From: Isoetes engelmannii
Lineage: Eukaryota > Streptophyta > Lycopodiopsida > Isoetales > Isoetaceae
Assembly: GCA_011763485.2 (NCBI GenBank)
Contig: JAANSK020250940.1
Span: forward strand, 1 to 23,145
Length of the DNA stretch: 23,145 nucleotides
Direction: 5' to 3'
Below, piece after piece: positions 15,073 to 22,415 of the stretch (position 1 is its first letter; the number at the start of each line of letters is the position of its first letter). The translations under genes were made by a program, and so were the position numbers. The notes below the pieces were generated by a model that saw nothing but the letters and a program-made list of their open reading frames with translations, searched no databases and was not told the origin of the DNA.

Positions 15073-15876
15073 TTACAAACCAAGTCCAGCCGCAGTACCT
15101 TCATCCGTCTCTCCGCAAAGGATGTCGGCGGTTGAATGGCCAAGCGCATCGAGCGCGTCGTAGTGCATCTTCCAGCGGGCGAAGCTGAGCTCATACAACT
15201 CACGTCGGTCACGTTCGCTCGAAGCATCGAGTGGCTCGAACGGGGGGTGCACGATGAGGCCAGGCAGTTCATTGCCATAGCTGGTACCCAGTAGGTGCAG
15301 TCGATGAGCGACCGCAATGGGCCCCGGCAGATGGTCGATCGGATCCCACGATTTCGATGGAGAAAGCCGTCCTCCGACCCCGATCAATTTGGGGAGCAGA
15401 ACCGGTCCTGTGTGGACAAAACTGTTGCAGATAACGAGGGTGCCGTTGATACGCTCGAGGGCCGGAAATGCATCGGGCTTGCCTCTGATATGCAGCCCCT
15501 CGCCAACGTGGGCAAGCCGAGGCAAAGCAGGTGCGTCCGACGGCAGATCGGCAAGCATAAATCCGCGTACCTGTCGAAGCTCCGGAGCCTCGAGATACGC
15601 TTCATCTTCCAGGTAGACGTTTCCGTGAACGGTTTGCAGGGCGGGCAATGACAGGCGACCCGATACGCGCATCGAACCATTGATCTCCGTAATGCGATGA
15701 GCGTTGGCGGCCGCAGCATTCTGGATCGCGTCGAGCGACGTTGATGCCCAGGACCCCAGCTCAGCGACCCCGCCATCGGAACAACTGATCATGAGAGCGG
15801 CGTTGCCGTCAGCCAGTTCAACGATGATCGGCCGGCCGTCCGCATAGTTGTACCGAGGCTTGCCGTTGATCTTCAA
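15073..15876 (-). CDS. Repeat-family (solenoid-like) protein, paralogue 4, LGL tail
   Basis: This 267-residue protein starts at TTG 15876, overlapping the previous stop (TTGA). The N-terminus carries YADGRPIIVELADG. Repeats follow from about residue 60: ITEINGSMRVSGRLSLPALQ, TVHGNVYLEDEAYLEAPELR, then PALERINGTLVI. The central block is LLPKLIGVGGRL. A C-terminal helix (about 215-250) contains ELYELSFARWKMHYDALDAL, and the protein ends in AAGLGL. It is the last gene of the long minus-strand train. It converges on paralogue 3 with a 42-base gap. It has the clearest repeats of the eight. Function unknown. Confidence 0.87.
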   Translation of the reverse strand: MKINGKPRYNYADGRPIIVELADGNAALMISCSDGGVAELGSWASTSLDAIQNAAAANAHRITEINGSMRVSGRLSLPALQTVHGNVYLEDEAYLEAPELRQVRGFMLADLPSDAPALPRLAHVGEGLHIRGKPDAFPALERINGTLVICNSFVHTGPVLLPKLIGVGGRLSPSKSWDPIDHLPGPIAVAHRLHLLGTSYGNELPGLIVHPPFEPLDASSERDRRELYELSFARWKMHYDALDALGHSTADILCGETDEGTAAGLGL

Positions 15877-16562
15877 AGCGCCAGCCCTACGTCCCGGTCG
15901 CCGTCACTGACTAATGCGAGGGCTTCCTGCTCTTGAGCTTCGATCGCCTCGTAGCGGTCATGCCAGGCCTTCATGCGTTCAAGCGCATGGTCGAGGCGGA
16001 TCGCTCCGCGGTGACTGTCGGCATCCAGATCGGGACAGATCAGTTTCACAGGACTCTTCGCGCTTCCAATAAGGCGAAGCTTCGGCGCAATCAATTCAAC
16101 TTCATCTCCGTTGGTCGAGGGCTGCTCCATGAAGCCATTGATTGCGTTGGCAACCACAATCAGGTTGGGCATCCGTAGGGGCTGCGTCTGGCCGAAGGGT
16201 TTGAGTATGTCGAGTGTCCTCAGGATGCGCGGTTCAGCGAACTCCGATGTGGTCGTCATAGCCAAATGGAAGGGGCCAACAAGCTGTGGGGCAACAAGTC
16301 GTGACGCCTTGAGATCTACGCGGATCATTACCCAGTCCAGTACCGGCGCAACAAGCGATGCGTTGTTCAGGGAAAGGGAACCGTAGATTCTCCGGCACGC
16401 CGGCAGAACTAACGGCTGGTTGACGGCCGACACATTGCCTCTGATGGTGACAATCTCTGCTTCCCGGCCGAGCAGCTGGCTTTGTTGGCTCAGCGCCAGG
16501 CGTGGAAAGAACACCAAGCCATCCGGCGATTCGTGAAATTCGTCTTGTCCGAGACTGCCCAT
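15873..16562 (-). CDS. Repeat-family (solenoid-like) protein, paralogue 5
   Basis: This 229-residue protein starts at ATG 16562, without a strong ribosome site. The N-terminal part has the D-G-(hydrophobic) motif (ESPDGLVFFP). Repeats include VTIRGNVSAVNQPLVLPACR, RIYGSLSLNNASLVAPVL and then strands around VAPQLVGPFHLAM. The central block is diverged (MPNLIVVANAI, with the GG lost). LIAPKLRLIGSAKSPVKLI follows, then a C-terminal helix with MKAWHDRYEAIEAQEQEAL and the end VGLAL. The stop overlaps the next family gene. Function unknown. Confidence 0.85.
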   Translation of the reverse strand: MGSLGQDEFHESPDGLVFFPRLALSQQSQLLGREAEIVTIRGNVSAVNQPLVLPACRRIYGSLSLNNASLVAPVLDWVMIRVDLKASRLVAPQLVGPFHLAMTTTSEFAEPRILRTLDILKPFGQTQPLRMPNLIVVANAINGFMEQPSTNGDEVELIAPKLRLIGSAKSPVKLICPDLDADSHRGAIRLDHALERMKAWHDRYEAIEAQEQEALALVSDGDRDVGLAL

Positions 16563-16644
16563 GATCAGATGTTCAACGCGGAGCGGTTGTCGTTGTGTAG
16601 CCCTACATCGTGTAGATGTTCACAGGTCGATGATGGCATCGTGA
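16563..16644 (-). other. 82-base gap between paralogues 6 and 5
   Basis: This is one of the larger gaps in the minus-strand train. It contains the small inverted repeat TGTAGCCCTACA and a 24-codon ATG frame at 16565-16639 without a ribosome site. An internal promoter is possible; nothing firm can be assigned. Confidence 0.3.
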
Positions 16645-17421
16645 TCACATGGCGGGATGTTGATCGTGTGGTTCCATCGCCGACAAATCAGCGTCATACA
16701 TTGCATCGACGAACTGCCGATCCTGTTCCGCGTAGTGCCGGGCCCACTTTGAAAACGCTTCGCTCACACCGGATCGCCAAACGATCGAGCCGAATCGTTC
16801 CAGCTGTTCCAGCTCAGGATGGTCGATCCGATCGAATAGATCTCCCGTTTGGTTTCCGACCACACGAAGCCTTGGCATCACGAGATGCACGTCTGCAAGT
16901 GCCTCTTCCTCAATGTCGGGTCCAGAGACGGCTCCGCCGATCATGATCAACCGCGGCATCTTGCAGATCGACTTGTCCCGGGCCGCTAACGTGAGCTCCA
17001 GATTGTGAACGACTCGCTGAAGCGACGGGAACGGGTTCGCCGTCAGTTTCATGCTTAGATTGCCGGTCACAGTTTCAAGGCGCTCGAAATCGGAATCTCG
17101 TTGCACGCCAAGCGCCAGGAGGTCGCCTTCGATGTAGGTCAGGTTAGGCGCCCGAAACTCGGCCTGATCTTCGATGCTGAGGTGACCTGTATATCCCCGG
17201 AGCCTCGGAAGTTCGTAGCGACCGCCGTGCAGCCTGATGTCACCCCTGATGTGGGTGATCTTGTTCCCGTGGTCCTCAAGCTGCTTCCAGACGATTGAGA
17301 TCTGGCTTCTCACGCGGCCCATTCGTTCGTCGATCGACTGGTACTGGGGGATCTCGAAAACTACGGACCCGTCCATTCGGTGGGTCAGTGTTCCCCGATG
17401 TACCGAATCGAGCGTGCCCAC
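16645..17421 (-). CDS. Repeat-family (solenoid-like) protein, paralogue 6
   Basis: This 258-residue protein starts at GTG 17421, two bases after the upstream stop; an ATG 15 codons later is an alternative. The N-terminus contains RMDGSVVFEIPQYQS, matching the D-G-(T/S)-(I/V) motif of its neighbours. Repeats run through ITHIRGDIRLHGGRYELPRL, GHLSIEDQAEFRAPNL and LETVTGNLSM. The central block is MPRLIMIGGAVSG, followed by VMPRLRVVGN. A C-terminal helix carries FSKWARHYAEQDRQFVDAM. It ends in HPAM, the one member with no trace of the G-containing tail. Function unknown. Confidence 0.85.
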   Translation of the reverse strand: MGTLDSVHRGTLTHRMDGSVVFEIPQYQSIDERMGRVRSQISIVWKQLEDHGNKITHIRGDIRLHGGRYELPRLRGYTGHLSIEDQAEFRAPNLTYIEGDLLALGVQRDSDFERLETVTGNLSMKLTANPFPSLQRVVHNLELTLAARDKSICKMPRLIMIGGAVSGPDIEEEALADVHLVMPRLRVVGNQTGDLFDRIDHPELEQLERFGSIVWRSGVSEAFSKWARHYAEQDRQFVDAMYDADLSAMEPHDQHPAM

Positions 17422-17423
17422 GG

Positions 17424-18176
17424 TCAGAGGCCCATCGACATTTCTTCGCTCGGTGCCTGGTCCTCATCGTCGAGCGCGTTGCCGATGGCTTCCCCCAATA
17501 CGCGATTCATCAATCGATCGTGTTGCTGCCAGTAGGCGAGACGCTCGCGGAGCTTTGCGCTCTGGTATTCATAAGGGACTCGGTCATACAGTTCGAGGAT
17601 GCCGGTCACCATGTGATCCTGAATGCCATTGCGGAATCGGGTGCTCGCTGCCCGTAGCTTGCGCGCTTCGACAACGACGCCTGTCATTGGGATTCCATCG
17701 ACACCATGAACACCCCCCGCCAGGACGATCAGTTCTGGCAAGCAAAGCTTGTCGTAGGAACCATCGTGCGGGTAGCGCTTCAGGTCGCCTCCGATCCAGA
17801 TGACCTTCTCGAGCGTGCCGATACCGGCGCCTACAGCTGCCGAGCCGCCGACCTCCTTGAGTTCCGGCAATGCAATCGTCGCGTTGGCATCGGACATGAG
17901 CGACAAGCTCGACCTGACGATTTCGAGTTTCGGAAAGTCAACGCTTCCGTTGTCCCTGACCAGCAGATTACCGTCGATCTCGCGCAAGGCGGGTAATCTC
18001 AGGTGCCCACTCCTAAGATCCACATTGCCCTTGATGATCGAGATCACGTCACGCAATTGGGGGTCGATCCGATCGCGCTCCGTCAGCGTCAATTGCGCCG
18101 GCGTCCACTGGATGGTTCCGTCGGCGAGCTCGCTGTAGCCAGGTCTGTCGAGATAGGGCTTATTCCGGGTGACCAC
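17424..18176 (-). CDS. Repeat-family (solenoid-like) protein, paralogue 7, MGL tail
   Basis: The likely start is GTG 18176, one base after the upstream TGA with GGGG seven bases before it, giving 250 residues. The frame is open to an ATG at 18236 inside the previous gene, but no ribosome site supports that. Features in order: GYSELADGTIQWTP, then repeats VISIIKGNVDLRSGHLRLPA, LREIDGNLLVRDNGSVDFPK, LEIVRSSLSLM and LPELKEVGGSA, the central block LPELIVLAGGVHG, and a C-terminal helix with LRERLAYWQQHDRLM. It ends in EEMSMGL. Function unknown; clear paralogue of the flanking genes. Confidence 0.85.
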   Translation of the reverse strand: MVTRNKPYLDRPGYSELADGTIQWTPAQLTLTERDRIDPQLRDVISIIKGNVDLRSGHLRLPALREIDGNLLVRDNGSVDFPKLEIVRSSLSLMSDANATIALPELKEVGGSAAVGAGIGTLEKVIWIGGDLKRYPHDGSYDKLCLPELIVLAGGVHGVDGIPMTGVVVEARKLRAASTRFRNGIQDHMVTGILELYDRVPYEYQSAKLRERLAYWQQHDRLMNRVLGEAIGNALDDEDQAPSEEMSMGL

Positions 18177-18177
18177 A

Positions 18178-18996
18178 TCAAACCCCGAGCGCTTGATCGG
18201 AGACGTTTTGCTCGGAAAGCCCGTTGGCGTCATCAAGTGCTTGTTCGATCAACGCGCGATGTCGAAGATCAGAGGCCCGGTACGATTCAGCGAGTGACCG
18301 AATGGGTCCCTTGTCTTCCCAGGCATACAGGCTTTTGAAAATCGTGATGGGTCGTTTTCCTGAGCACCAGTGCTGGACCTTCATCTGATCGGGCTGCTTC
18401 AAAAACCAGTTCCCGACCGCCACGAGGTTGGGCGCGATGAGAGCCGGGCTGCTGTCATGCTCTTTGACCCCGCTTCCGCAGATGGTGCCGCCGATACCGT
18501 AGATCGCGGGCAGGTCTAATACTTCGCTTTTGCCGGCATGGTTGATGAGGAGATCGTCGTCGATCCACCAGAGCGCTGGGAGCCGATGACAGCCGTTGAG
18601 CTCCAGATCGCCCAGGACAATCTCGAGGTTCGGCAGGTTCGTCGCTTCAGGGCTCGACGCAAGGCGGCAATCCCGGCCGACGGAAACCAAAGCTGGAAGT
18701 GCGACGGTTGCGCCTTCCCATACTTCCAGTTTTCCGTCGATTGTGGTCAGGCGGGGGCAGTCGAGCGTCTTTCCCCGCGGGACAATCACGCTTCCGGCGA
18801 TCTTCCTCACACTGCCCGCGATGAGGGCGAGGTGATTGAAGTCGATCACCGAACAATTCCCCGGGAGCCCTATCTGCGTTGTGCCATCCGGAAGCACCTC
18901 ACACCCCGGTGGAAGCGGGATCGGTGCATGTTTGACGACGTGATCGTTCGCTCCATGGGTTGGGCGCTGACCACCGTTGAGAGACAGTTCGGCCAC
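18178..18996 (-). CDS. Repeat-family (solenoid-like) protein, paralogue 8, LGV tail
   Basis: This 272-residue protein starts at GTG 18996, just after the membrane-protein stop, with AGGGTG as ribosome site. The N-terminus has a proline-rich lead into CEVLPDGTTQIGLPG. Repeats include VRKIAGSVIVPRGKTLDCPR, LTTIDGKLEVWEGATVALPA, LPNLEIVLGDLELN and LPALWWIDDDLLIN. The central block is LPAIYGIGGTICGSG, followed by IAPNLVAVGNWF. The C-terminal helix (about 230-262) ends with SDQALGV. It is the first of five tandem family genes downstream of rdgC. Function unknown. Confidence 0.86.
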   Translation of the reverse strand: MAELSLNGGQRPTHGANDHVVKHAPIPLPPGCEVLPDGTTQIGLPGNCSVIDFNHLALIAGSVRKIAGSVIVPRGKTLDCPRLTTIDGKLEVWEGATVALPALVSVGRDCRLASSPEATNLPNLEIVLGDLELNGCHRLPALWWIDDDLLINHAGKSEVLDLPAIYGIGGTICGSGVKEHDSSPALIAPNLVAVGNWFLKQPDQMKVQHWCSGKRPITIFKSLYAWEDKGPIRSLAESYRASDLRHRALIEQALDDANGLSEQNVSDQALGV

Positions 18997-18999
18997 CGA

Positions 19000-19365
19000 T
19001 CACCCTGACAGGTACTGCATGAGCAAGCCGATGTCGTCCGGCAGGCACCCGAGGAGGTACCAAACGGCGCCTGGGACCGCGATCCGTTCGAACATGCGCA
19101 CCACGAAGTATCCCTGCGAGGGATCGGGGCCCATGACCGTCGCGAAGATGCCGGCCAGCAGAAGGCAGGGCAGAAGGGTGGGCGCCGGGTAGATGAGAAG
19201 CGCAAGCGCATAGATCGGCACCCCGAGCGCGAACATCCAGGCCGCCGTACGAATCGCATCGTGGTACGGGTGGTAGGCACCTCGGACGTGTTCACGCAGC
19301 CACCAGCGCGCGCTGAACAGGCCCGATGGTTCATGAGCAGGTGTCTCGGGTCGTTGAATTGTCAT
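19000..19365 (-). CDS. Small inner-membrane protein, unknown function
   Basis: This protein has 121 residues from ATG 19365, with AAGG upstream; a GTG three codons earlier is possible. The N-terminal 40 residues are soluble and basic. Hydrophobic segments lie at about 41-59 and 62-79, with a third weaker one at about 95-117. The protein ends in QYLSG. Its size, topology and position resemble small membrane components encoded with transfer systems, but no family is recognised. The next gene starts four bases after its stop. Confidence 0.75.
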   Translation of the reverse strand: MTIQRPETPAHEPSGLFSARWWLREHVRGAYHPYHDAIRTAAWMFALGVPIYALALLIYPAPTLLPCLLLAGIFATVMGPDPSQGYFVVRMFERIAVPGAVWYLLGCLPDDIGLLMQYLSG

Positions 19366-19491
19366 ACCGGGCACCTTTTGTGATCGGCAGCAGATGCCGA
19401 ACCTCGCGCTGCACGCCTTGATCCATACCTGGAGCAGGTTGACGCCTTCGTGCAGATCCTGCGCTTCATCTCGTTCCCCGATCCTGCCTGA
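19366..19491 (-). other. 126-base gap, open in the frame of both neighbours
   Basis: After the 77-aa gene's TGA, the same frame stays open into the membrane-protein gene. It reads as plausible protein, for example DEAQDLHEGVNLLQVWIK, but has no usable ATG, GTG or TTG before 19374. A 35-codon ATG frame (19362-19469) exists in another frame and looks like a shadow. This may be the relic of a longer gene or of a small lost gene. Confidence 0.3.
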
Positions 19492-19725
19492 TCAGCCCAG
19501 GCGCAATGACCTTTGGACGTTGTCCTGCTGTGCCTCAGAGGATAGATCGCGCAGTCGGGTGACCAGGCTTCTTTGGCTGTCGGCCATCGGTCTGAGCAGC
19601 ATCGACTGGCCGCTGCGCTTGGCATCTTCGGCGGACAAGGCGACCTTGCCTGTCTCGATGTGGTTCGCCCACATGTTCAGGGCGTGGGCGATCAGGTCGC
19701 TGTCACTCATGGTCTCTGTGTTCAT
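19492..19725 (-). CDS. 77-aa hypothetical protein with RLG tail
   Basis: A small charged, helical protein starts at an ATG overlapping the rdgC stop by four bases (ATGA). The sequence begins MNTETMSDSDLIAHALNMWA, has an arginine/serine-rich middle and ends in RSLRLG, similar to the SLG tails elsewhere in this window. No family is recognised. Tight coupling to rdgC suggests a shared process. Confidence 0.7.
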   Translation of the reverse strand: MNTETMSDSDLIAHALNMWANHIETGKVALSAEDAKRSGQSMLLRPMADSQRSLVTRLRDLSSEAQQDNVQRSLRLG

Positions 19726-20801
19726 GCTGTAGCTTCTTCGTGGCGGAGACTGAGTGCCTCTAGCTCATCCCCATCCACGCGCTCGAGTGCTCCAGGATCC
19801 AGGTCGTCCTGACCCAAGATGGAAGCGGCTGTCCCGCCGGAATCCTGGATACCTTCTGCTTCATTCCGGACGTCCCGTTCGCCGTCCCGATCATCGTCCT
19901 GGTCCCCTGCACCGCCGCCGTCCAGGTCTTCGCCGAAGACTTCGAGCAAGGCCTTGATGAGCCGGCGATACTCCGTGGACATCAATGTGAAGTCGGTATC
20001 GAAGTCGGATGGTCGGTCACCTTCCTCGACAGCATTCAAGGCCAGCTTGCAGATCTGGAGGCTGTCGGTGAGGGTAAAGTTGACGGCACCATTGAACTGC
20101 AGGCCGAGCTTGGCAACGGTCTTGCCATCCTTCAGATGCTGGATCACGTCGTCCCGGCCTTCGACCTGGTGCCGCAGGTAGCGGACCGTGGCCTTGCCGT
20201 CGCCATCCGGGATGATGAGCTCGCTTTCGTAGGTGACCTCGAACCCTTCGGGAACCGCCGAATTGAGCAGCCAGCGCGTCATTTCGTCGCCCGGGCGCAA
20301 TTTGACATTGACCGGCGTCACTCCGAAGCCGGATTCAAGGGTGCCGATCATCAGGGCAATCAGGGTTTCTGCCTTCTTGGCAGATGTGGTGTCGACAACG
20401 AGGAATCCGCCCGCGAGGTCGATCCATGCTCGGATGAACGAATACTTGATGAAGGCCCGCGGCCGAAGTTCATTGATGACCTCGTCCTTGAGATCCTTGA
20501 GCTGCTTCCGGCCGACCGGGAACCCTTGGCGTTCAGCGAGCTTCGCCGCTCGCTCCTCGACCTCGCGCTTGACTACGGAACTCGGCAATACCCGCTTGGC
20601 GTGGCCGAGGGTTACCAGCAGGTTCCGTTCGAGCCCATAGACCAGCTGGCCGTTGGGGCCGGCTGCCGACCAGCCGACCGCTTCCATGGATGCATCAGAC
20701 GGCGGGTTGAGCGGGCGCTTGCCCAGTTCGTCCTCGAGAGCCTGCGCGGTCATGTAGAAGCCGGCAGGTAGTCGATAGAACAGCATGCTTTTGAAGAACA
20801 T
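19722..20801 (-). CDS. rdgC: Recombination-associated protein RdgC with acidic C-terminal extension
   Basis: This 359-residue protein clearly belongs to the RdgC family, ring-shaped DNA-binding proteins that restrain RecA-mediated recombination. Family marks are the N-terminal MFFKSMLFYRL, the block LKDEVINELRPRAFIKYS (about 105-122), VDTTSAKKAETLIALM (about 137-152) and DTDFTLMSTEYRRLI near 285. E. coli RdgC is about 300 aa. The extra C-terminal 55-60 residues here are strongly acidic (GDQDDDRDGERD) and not part of the usual fold. The start has AGGAG six bases upstream. Its place in a gene train with a methyltransferase and repeat-family genes suggests an element-borne copy that protects or steers element DNA. 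Confidence 0.95.
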   Translation of the reverse strand: MFFKSMLFYRLPAGFYMTAQALEDELGKRPLNPPSDASMEAVGWSAAGPNGQLVYGLERNLLVTLGHAKRVLPSSVVKREVEERAAKLAERQGFPVGRKQLKDLKDEVINELRPRAFIKYSFIRAWIDLAGGFLVVDTTSAKKAETLIALMIGTLESGFGVTPVNVKLRPGDEMTRWLLNSAVPEGFEVTYESELIIPDGDGKATVRYLRHQVEGRDDVIQHLKDGKTVAKLGLQFNGAVNFTLTDSLQICKLALNAVEEGDRPSDFDTDFTLMSTEYRRLIKALLEVFGEDLDGGGAGDQDDDRDGERDVRNEAEGIQDSGGTAASILGQDDLDPGALERVDGDELEALSLRHEEATA

Positions 20802-20814
20802 GGAGGACTCCTGA

Positions 20815-21123
20815 TCAGATGCAAAACTGATGCTGGTCGCCCTGACGGGCGCTGCGCCCGACGAAGCGCCAGAACGAATGGTTGCTTCTCACAGCTGCGA
20901 TGACGGATCTGTTGGAAAGGCAACCGCCGGTCGAAAGAATCACCGCTCCGGGTTGACGAGTGACACTACCGGGAGGGCGCAAAAGCGTCGCTGCGTGGTC
21001 GAGAAGCTTCAGGGCATCAGGGCCGCTCGACACCGGTGCGGACAGAATCGCTGCCAAGGCTTCGTCGGTGGGGTAGCCGTCTTCGTCACAGGGAACGCTC
21101 GACGCGGCCGTGACGAAGTTCAT
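20815..21123 (-). CDS. Small phage/mobile-element type protein
   Basis: This 102-residue protein starts at ATG 21123, three bases after the upstream stop. The N-terminus is acidic (CDEDGYPTDEALAAI). The C-terminal half contains ILSTGGCLSNRSVIAAVRSN, then FWRFVGRSARQGDQHQFCI. I recall a similar pattern (STGG, a small conserved SN/GN, then FW and a polar basic RGG-like end with a final aromatic) in small uncharacterised phage and mobile-element proteins, though this copy has diverged. Function unknown. Its end is 13 bases before the rdgC start. Confidence 0.7.
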   Translation of the reverse strand: MNFVTAASSVPCDEDGYPTDEALAAILSAPVSSGPDALKLLDHAATLLRPPGSVTRQPGAVILSTGGCLSNRSVIAAVRSNHSFWRFVGRSARQGDQHQFCI

Positions 21124-21126
21124 GGT

Positions 21127-21429
21127 TCAGCCCAGGCTCGGTCCAGCCACCGGTTGAAGGTCATCAGCGGCCTCGTCCTCCGGCCGCTTCGGCTCGGCGT
21201 AGAGGCCCCGCTTGATCATGTCGTCGGTGACGGCCTTTCGCAGTTGCTCGCTGGCCGCGATGGGTTTGTCGTCTCCGAAGAGGGTGATCACCACCTTGGT
21301 GCCCGACCCGTTGGGGGTGATCTTGTAGATCGCCTGGCGGTTGTGGTCCTCGCTCCACACCACCCCGATGTCGTCGGGCATTCTGGCCGCGCGCCGCTCA
21401 GCCGGTGTCTGTGTGATCAGTTCAGCCAT
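21127..21429 (-). CDS. 100-aa hypothetical protein with SLG tail
   Basis: A small soluble protein with one compact beta-rich stretch (VVWSEDHNRQAIYKITPNGS and KVVITLF) and a charged helical C-terminus, ending in VAGPSLG. That ending is nearly the same as the ASPSLG of the LPD7-like protein at 7046, although the proteins are otherwise unrelated. ATG 21429 is preceded by AGGAACG. It is the first gene after a candidate promoter. No family is recognised. Confidence 0.72.
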   Translation of the reverse strand: MAELITQTPAERRAARMPDDIGVVWSEDHNRQAIYKITPNGSGTKVVITLFGDDKPIAASEQLRKAVTDDMIKRGLYAEPKRPEDEAADDLQPVAGPSLG

Positions 21430-21470
21430 GGTGCGTTCCTCGCTTCTACATGCTGTATTGCAATATGGTC

Positions 21471-21499
21471 TGTATAGCGCACAAAAGCCAACTCGTCAC
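21471..21499 (-). promoter_or_regulatory. Candidate sigma-70 promoter for the 21127-rdgC gene train
   Basis: On the minus strand GTGACG (21499-21494) is followed after 17 bases by TATACA (21476-21471), giving four of six matches at each box. A perfect palindrome TATTGCAATA lies just downstream at 21456-21465, and ATACAG occurs twice across the region, so a repressor site is plausible. Boxes judged by eye only. Confidence 0.4.
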
Positions 21500-21515
21500 G
21501 CTCGCGGTTCGACCG

Positions 21516-22349
21516 TCATGCCGCAAGAGCGTGTACGGAGGGCGAACGCCTGGCATATCGGGCGGTTCCGGTCTTGATGAAGCGCTGCTGGAGGACCTGG
21601 CGGACTTTTTCCTGCCAGAACGGGTTGGGGGTGGGGCGGCGCGGCGAAACGGTGGCGTAGATTGCATCGAGGCCGGCTTCGCCACCGAGCTCATCCATCG
21701 CCTGATCCACGACAGCGAACCACACCGATCGACCTGTCGAACGAGCCGGGCCGTGGGTCAGCAGGTGGCGCGATTCGGGGGCCATGGCCTGAACTTCGGC
21801 CGTTTCACGGAAGAGTGCAAAGCCGACCATCGTCCGCTGCTCCGACTTCCGGAATCGGGCAAATACGAGGGCCTTGCTGAGGCGGGGAAAAATCGTGCGG
21901 GGGAGCAGTTCCGCCTGCAGGCTCCAGCGTTCGGCGTATTTCATGACCACCGCCGAGGATTGAAGGATGTAGGCGGGCAGGATCAGACCGACCTCGCCAT
22001 CCGGCTCGAGAAGCTCGAATGAACGCTTGAGGATCCCGGCCACAGTGTCCGATTGGAAGGGTGGGTTGCCCAGCACCAACGTGGCCCGTCGCGTCAACGG
22101 AAGGGATGCCGTACGGAAATCACCCGTGACGACGGCGCGCCCGGAGCGGGTCCTGGCCCGCTCGGCGAGAACGGGGTCGATCTCGCAGCCAATCGCCTGG
22201 ACTGCTTCAGGGATCGCCAACAGGAAGCTCCCGTCGCCGCAGGTCGGTTCGATGACCAGATCATGTACGCCCAGGTTGGGAAACTGCGTCTCGACCAGCC
22301 TCTCGCTGGCCCATACCGGCGTCATCCATTGACCGAGTTCAGGCTTCAT
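21516..22349 (-). CDS. DNA adenine/cytosine N-methyltransferase-like protein (DUF6094 type)
   Basis: This 277-residue SAM-dependent methyltransferase starts at ATG 22349 with GGGAG upstream. Motif I is LVIEPTCGDGSFL (about 31-43). The acidic end of the next strand is CEIDP (about 55-59), and the catalytic motif IV is NPPF (about 95-98), typical of amino-methylating DNA enzymes. The region after it is short, with no obvious large target-recognition domain, as in the DUF6094-type enzymes of plasmids and integrative elements. No restriction gene is adjacent, so it is probably an orphan methylase protecting or marking element DNA. The gene runs divergently from 22416. Confidence 0.85.
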   Translation of the reverse strand: MKPELGQWMTPVWASERLVETQFPNLGVHDLVIEPTCGDGSFLLAIPEAVQAIGCEIDPVLAERARTRSGRAVVTGDFRTASLPLTRRATLVLGNPPFQSDTVAGILKRSFELLEPDGEVGLILPAYILQSSAVVMKYAERWSLQAELLPRTIFPRLSKALVFARFRKSEQRTMVGFALFRETAEVQAMAPESRHLLTHGPARSTGRSVWFAVVDQAMDELGGEAGLDAIYATVSPRRPTPNPFWQEKVRQVLQQRFIKTGTARYARRSPSVHALAA

Positions 22350-22361
22350 TGCGGCTCCCAG

Positions 22362-22389
22362 TTGTTGTAAACGCTCGTATAGCTATACT
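22362..22389 (+). promoter_or_regulatory. Candidate promoter with overlapping palindrome for the 22416 gene
   Basis: TTGTTG (22362-22367), a 16-base spacer and TATACT (22384-22389) make a reasonable sigma-70 promoter reading right. The perfect 12-base palindrome GTATAGCTATAC at 22377-22388 covers the -10 box and lies between divergent starts at 22349 and 22416, so it could serve as an operator for both genes. Confidence 0.5.
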
Positions 22390-22415
22390 AGCGAATAACA
22401 CAGGAGCGCGCAAAC

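Noticed and set aside
20136-20771. Plus-strand frame (211 codons) across rdgC
   Set aside because: It lies opposite a confidently identified rdgC and has no recognisable domain.
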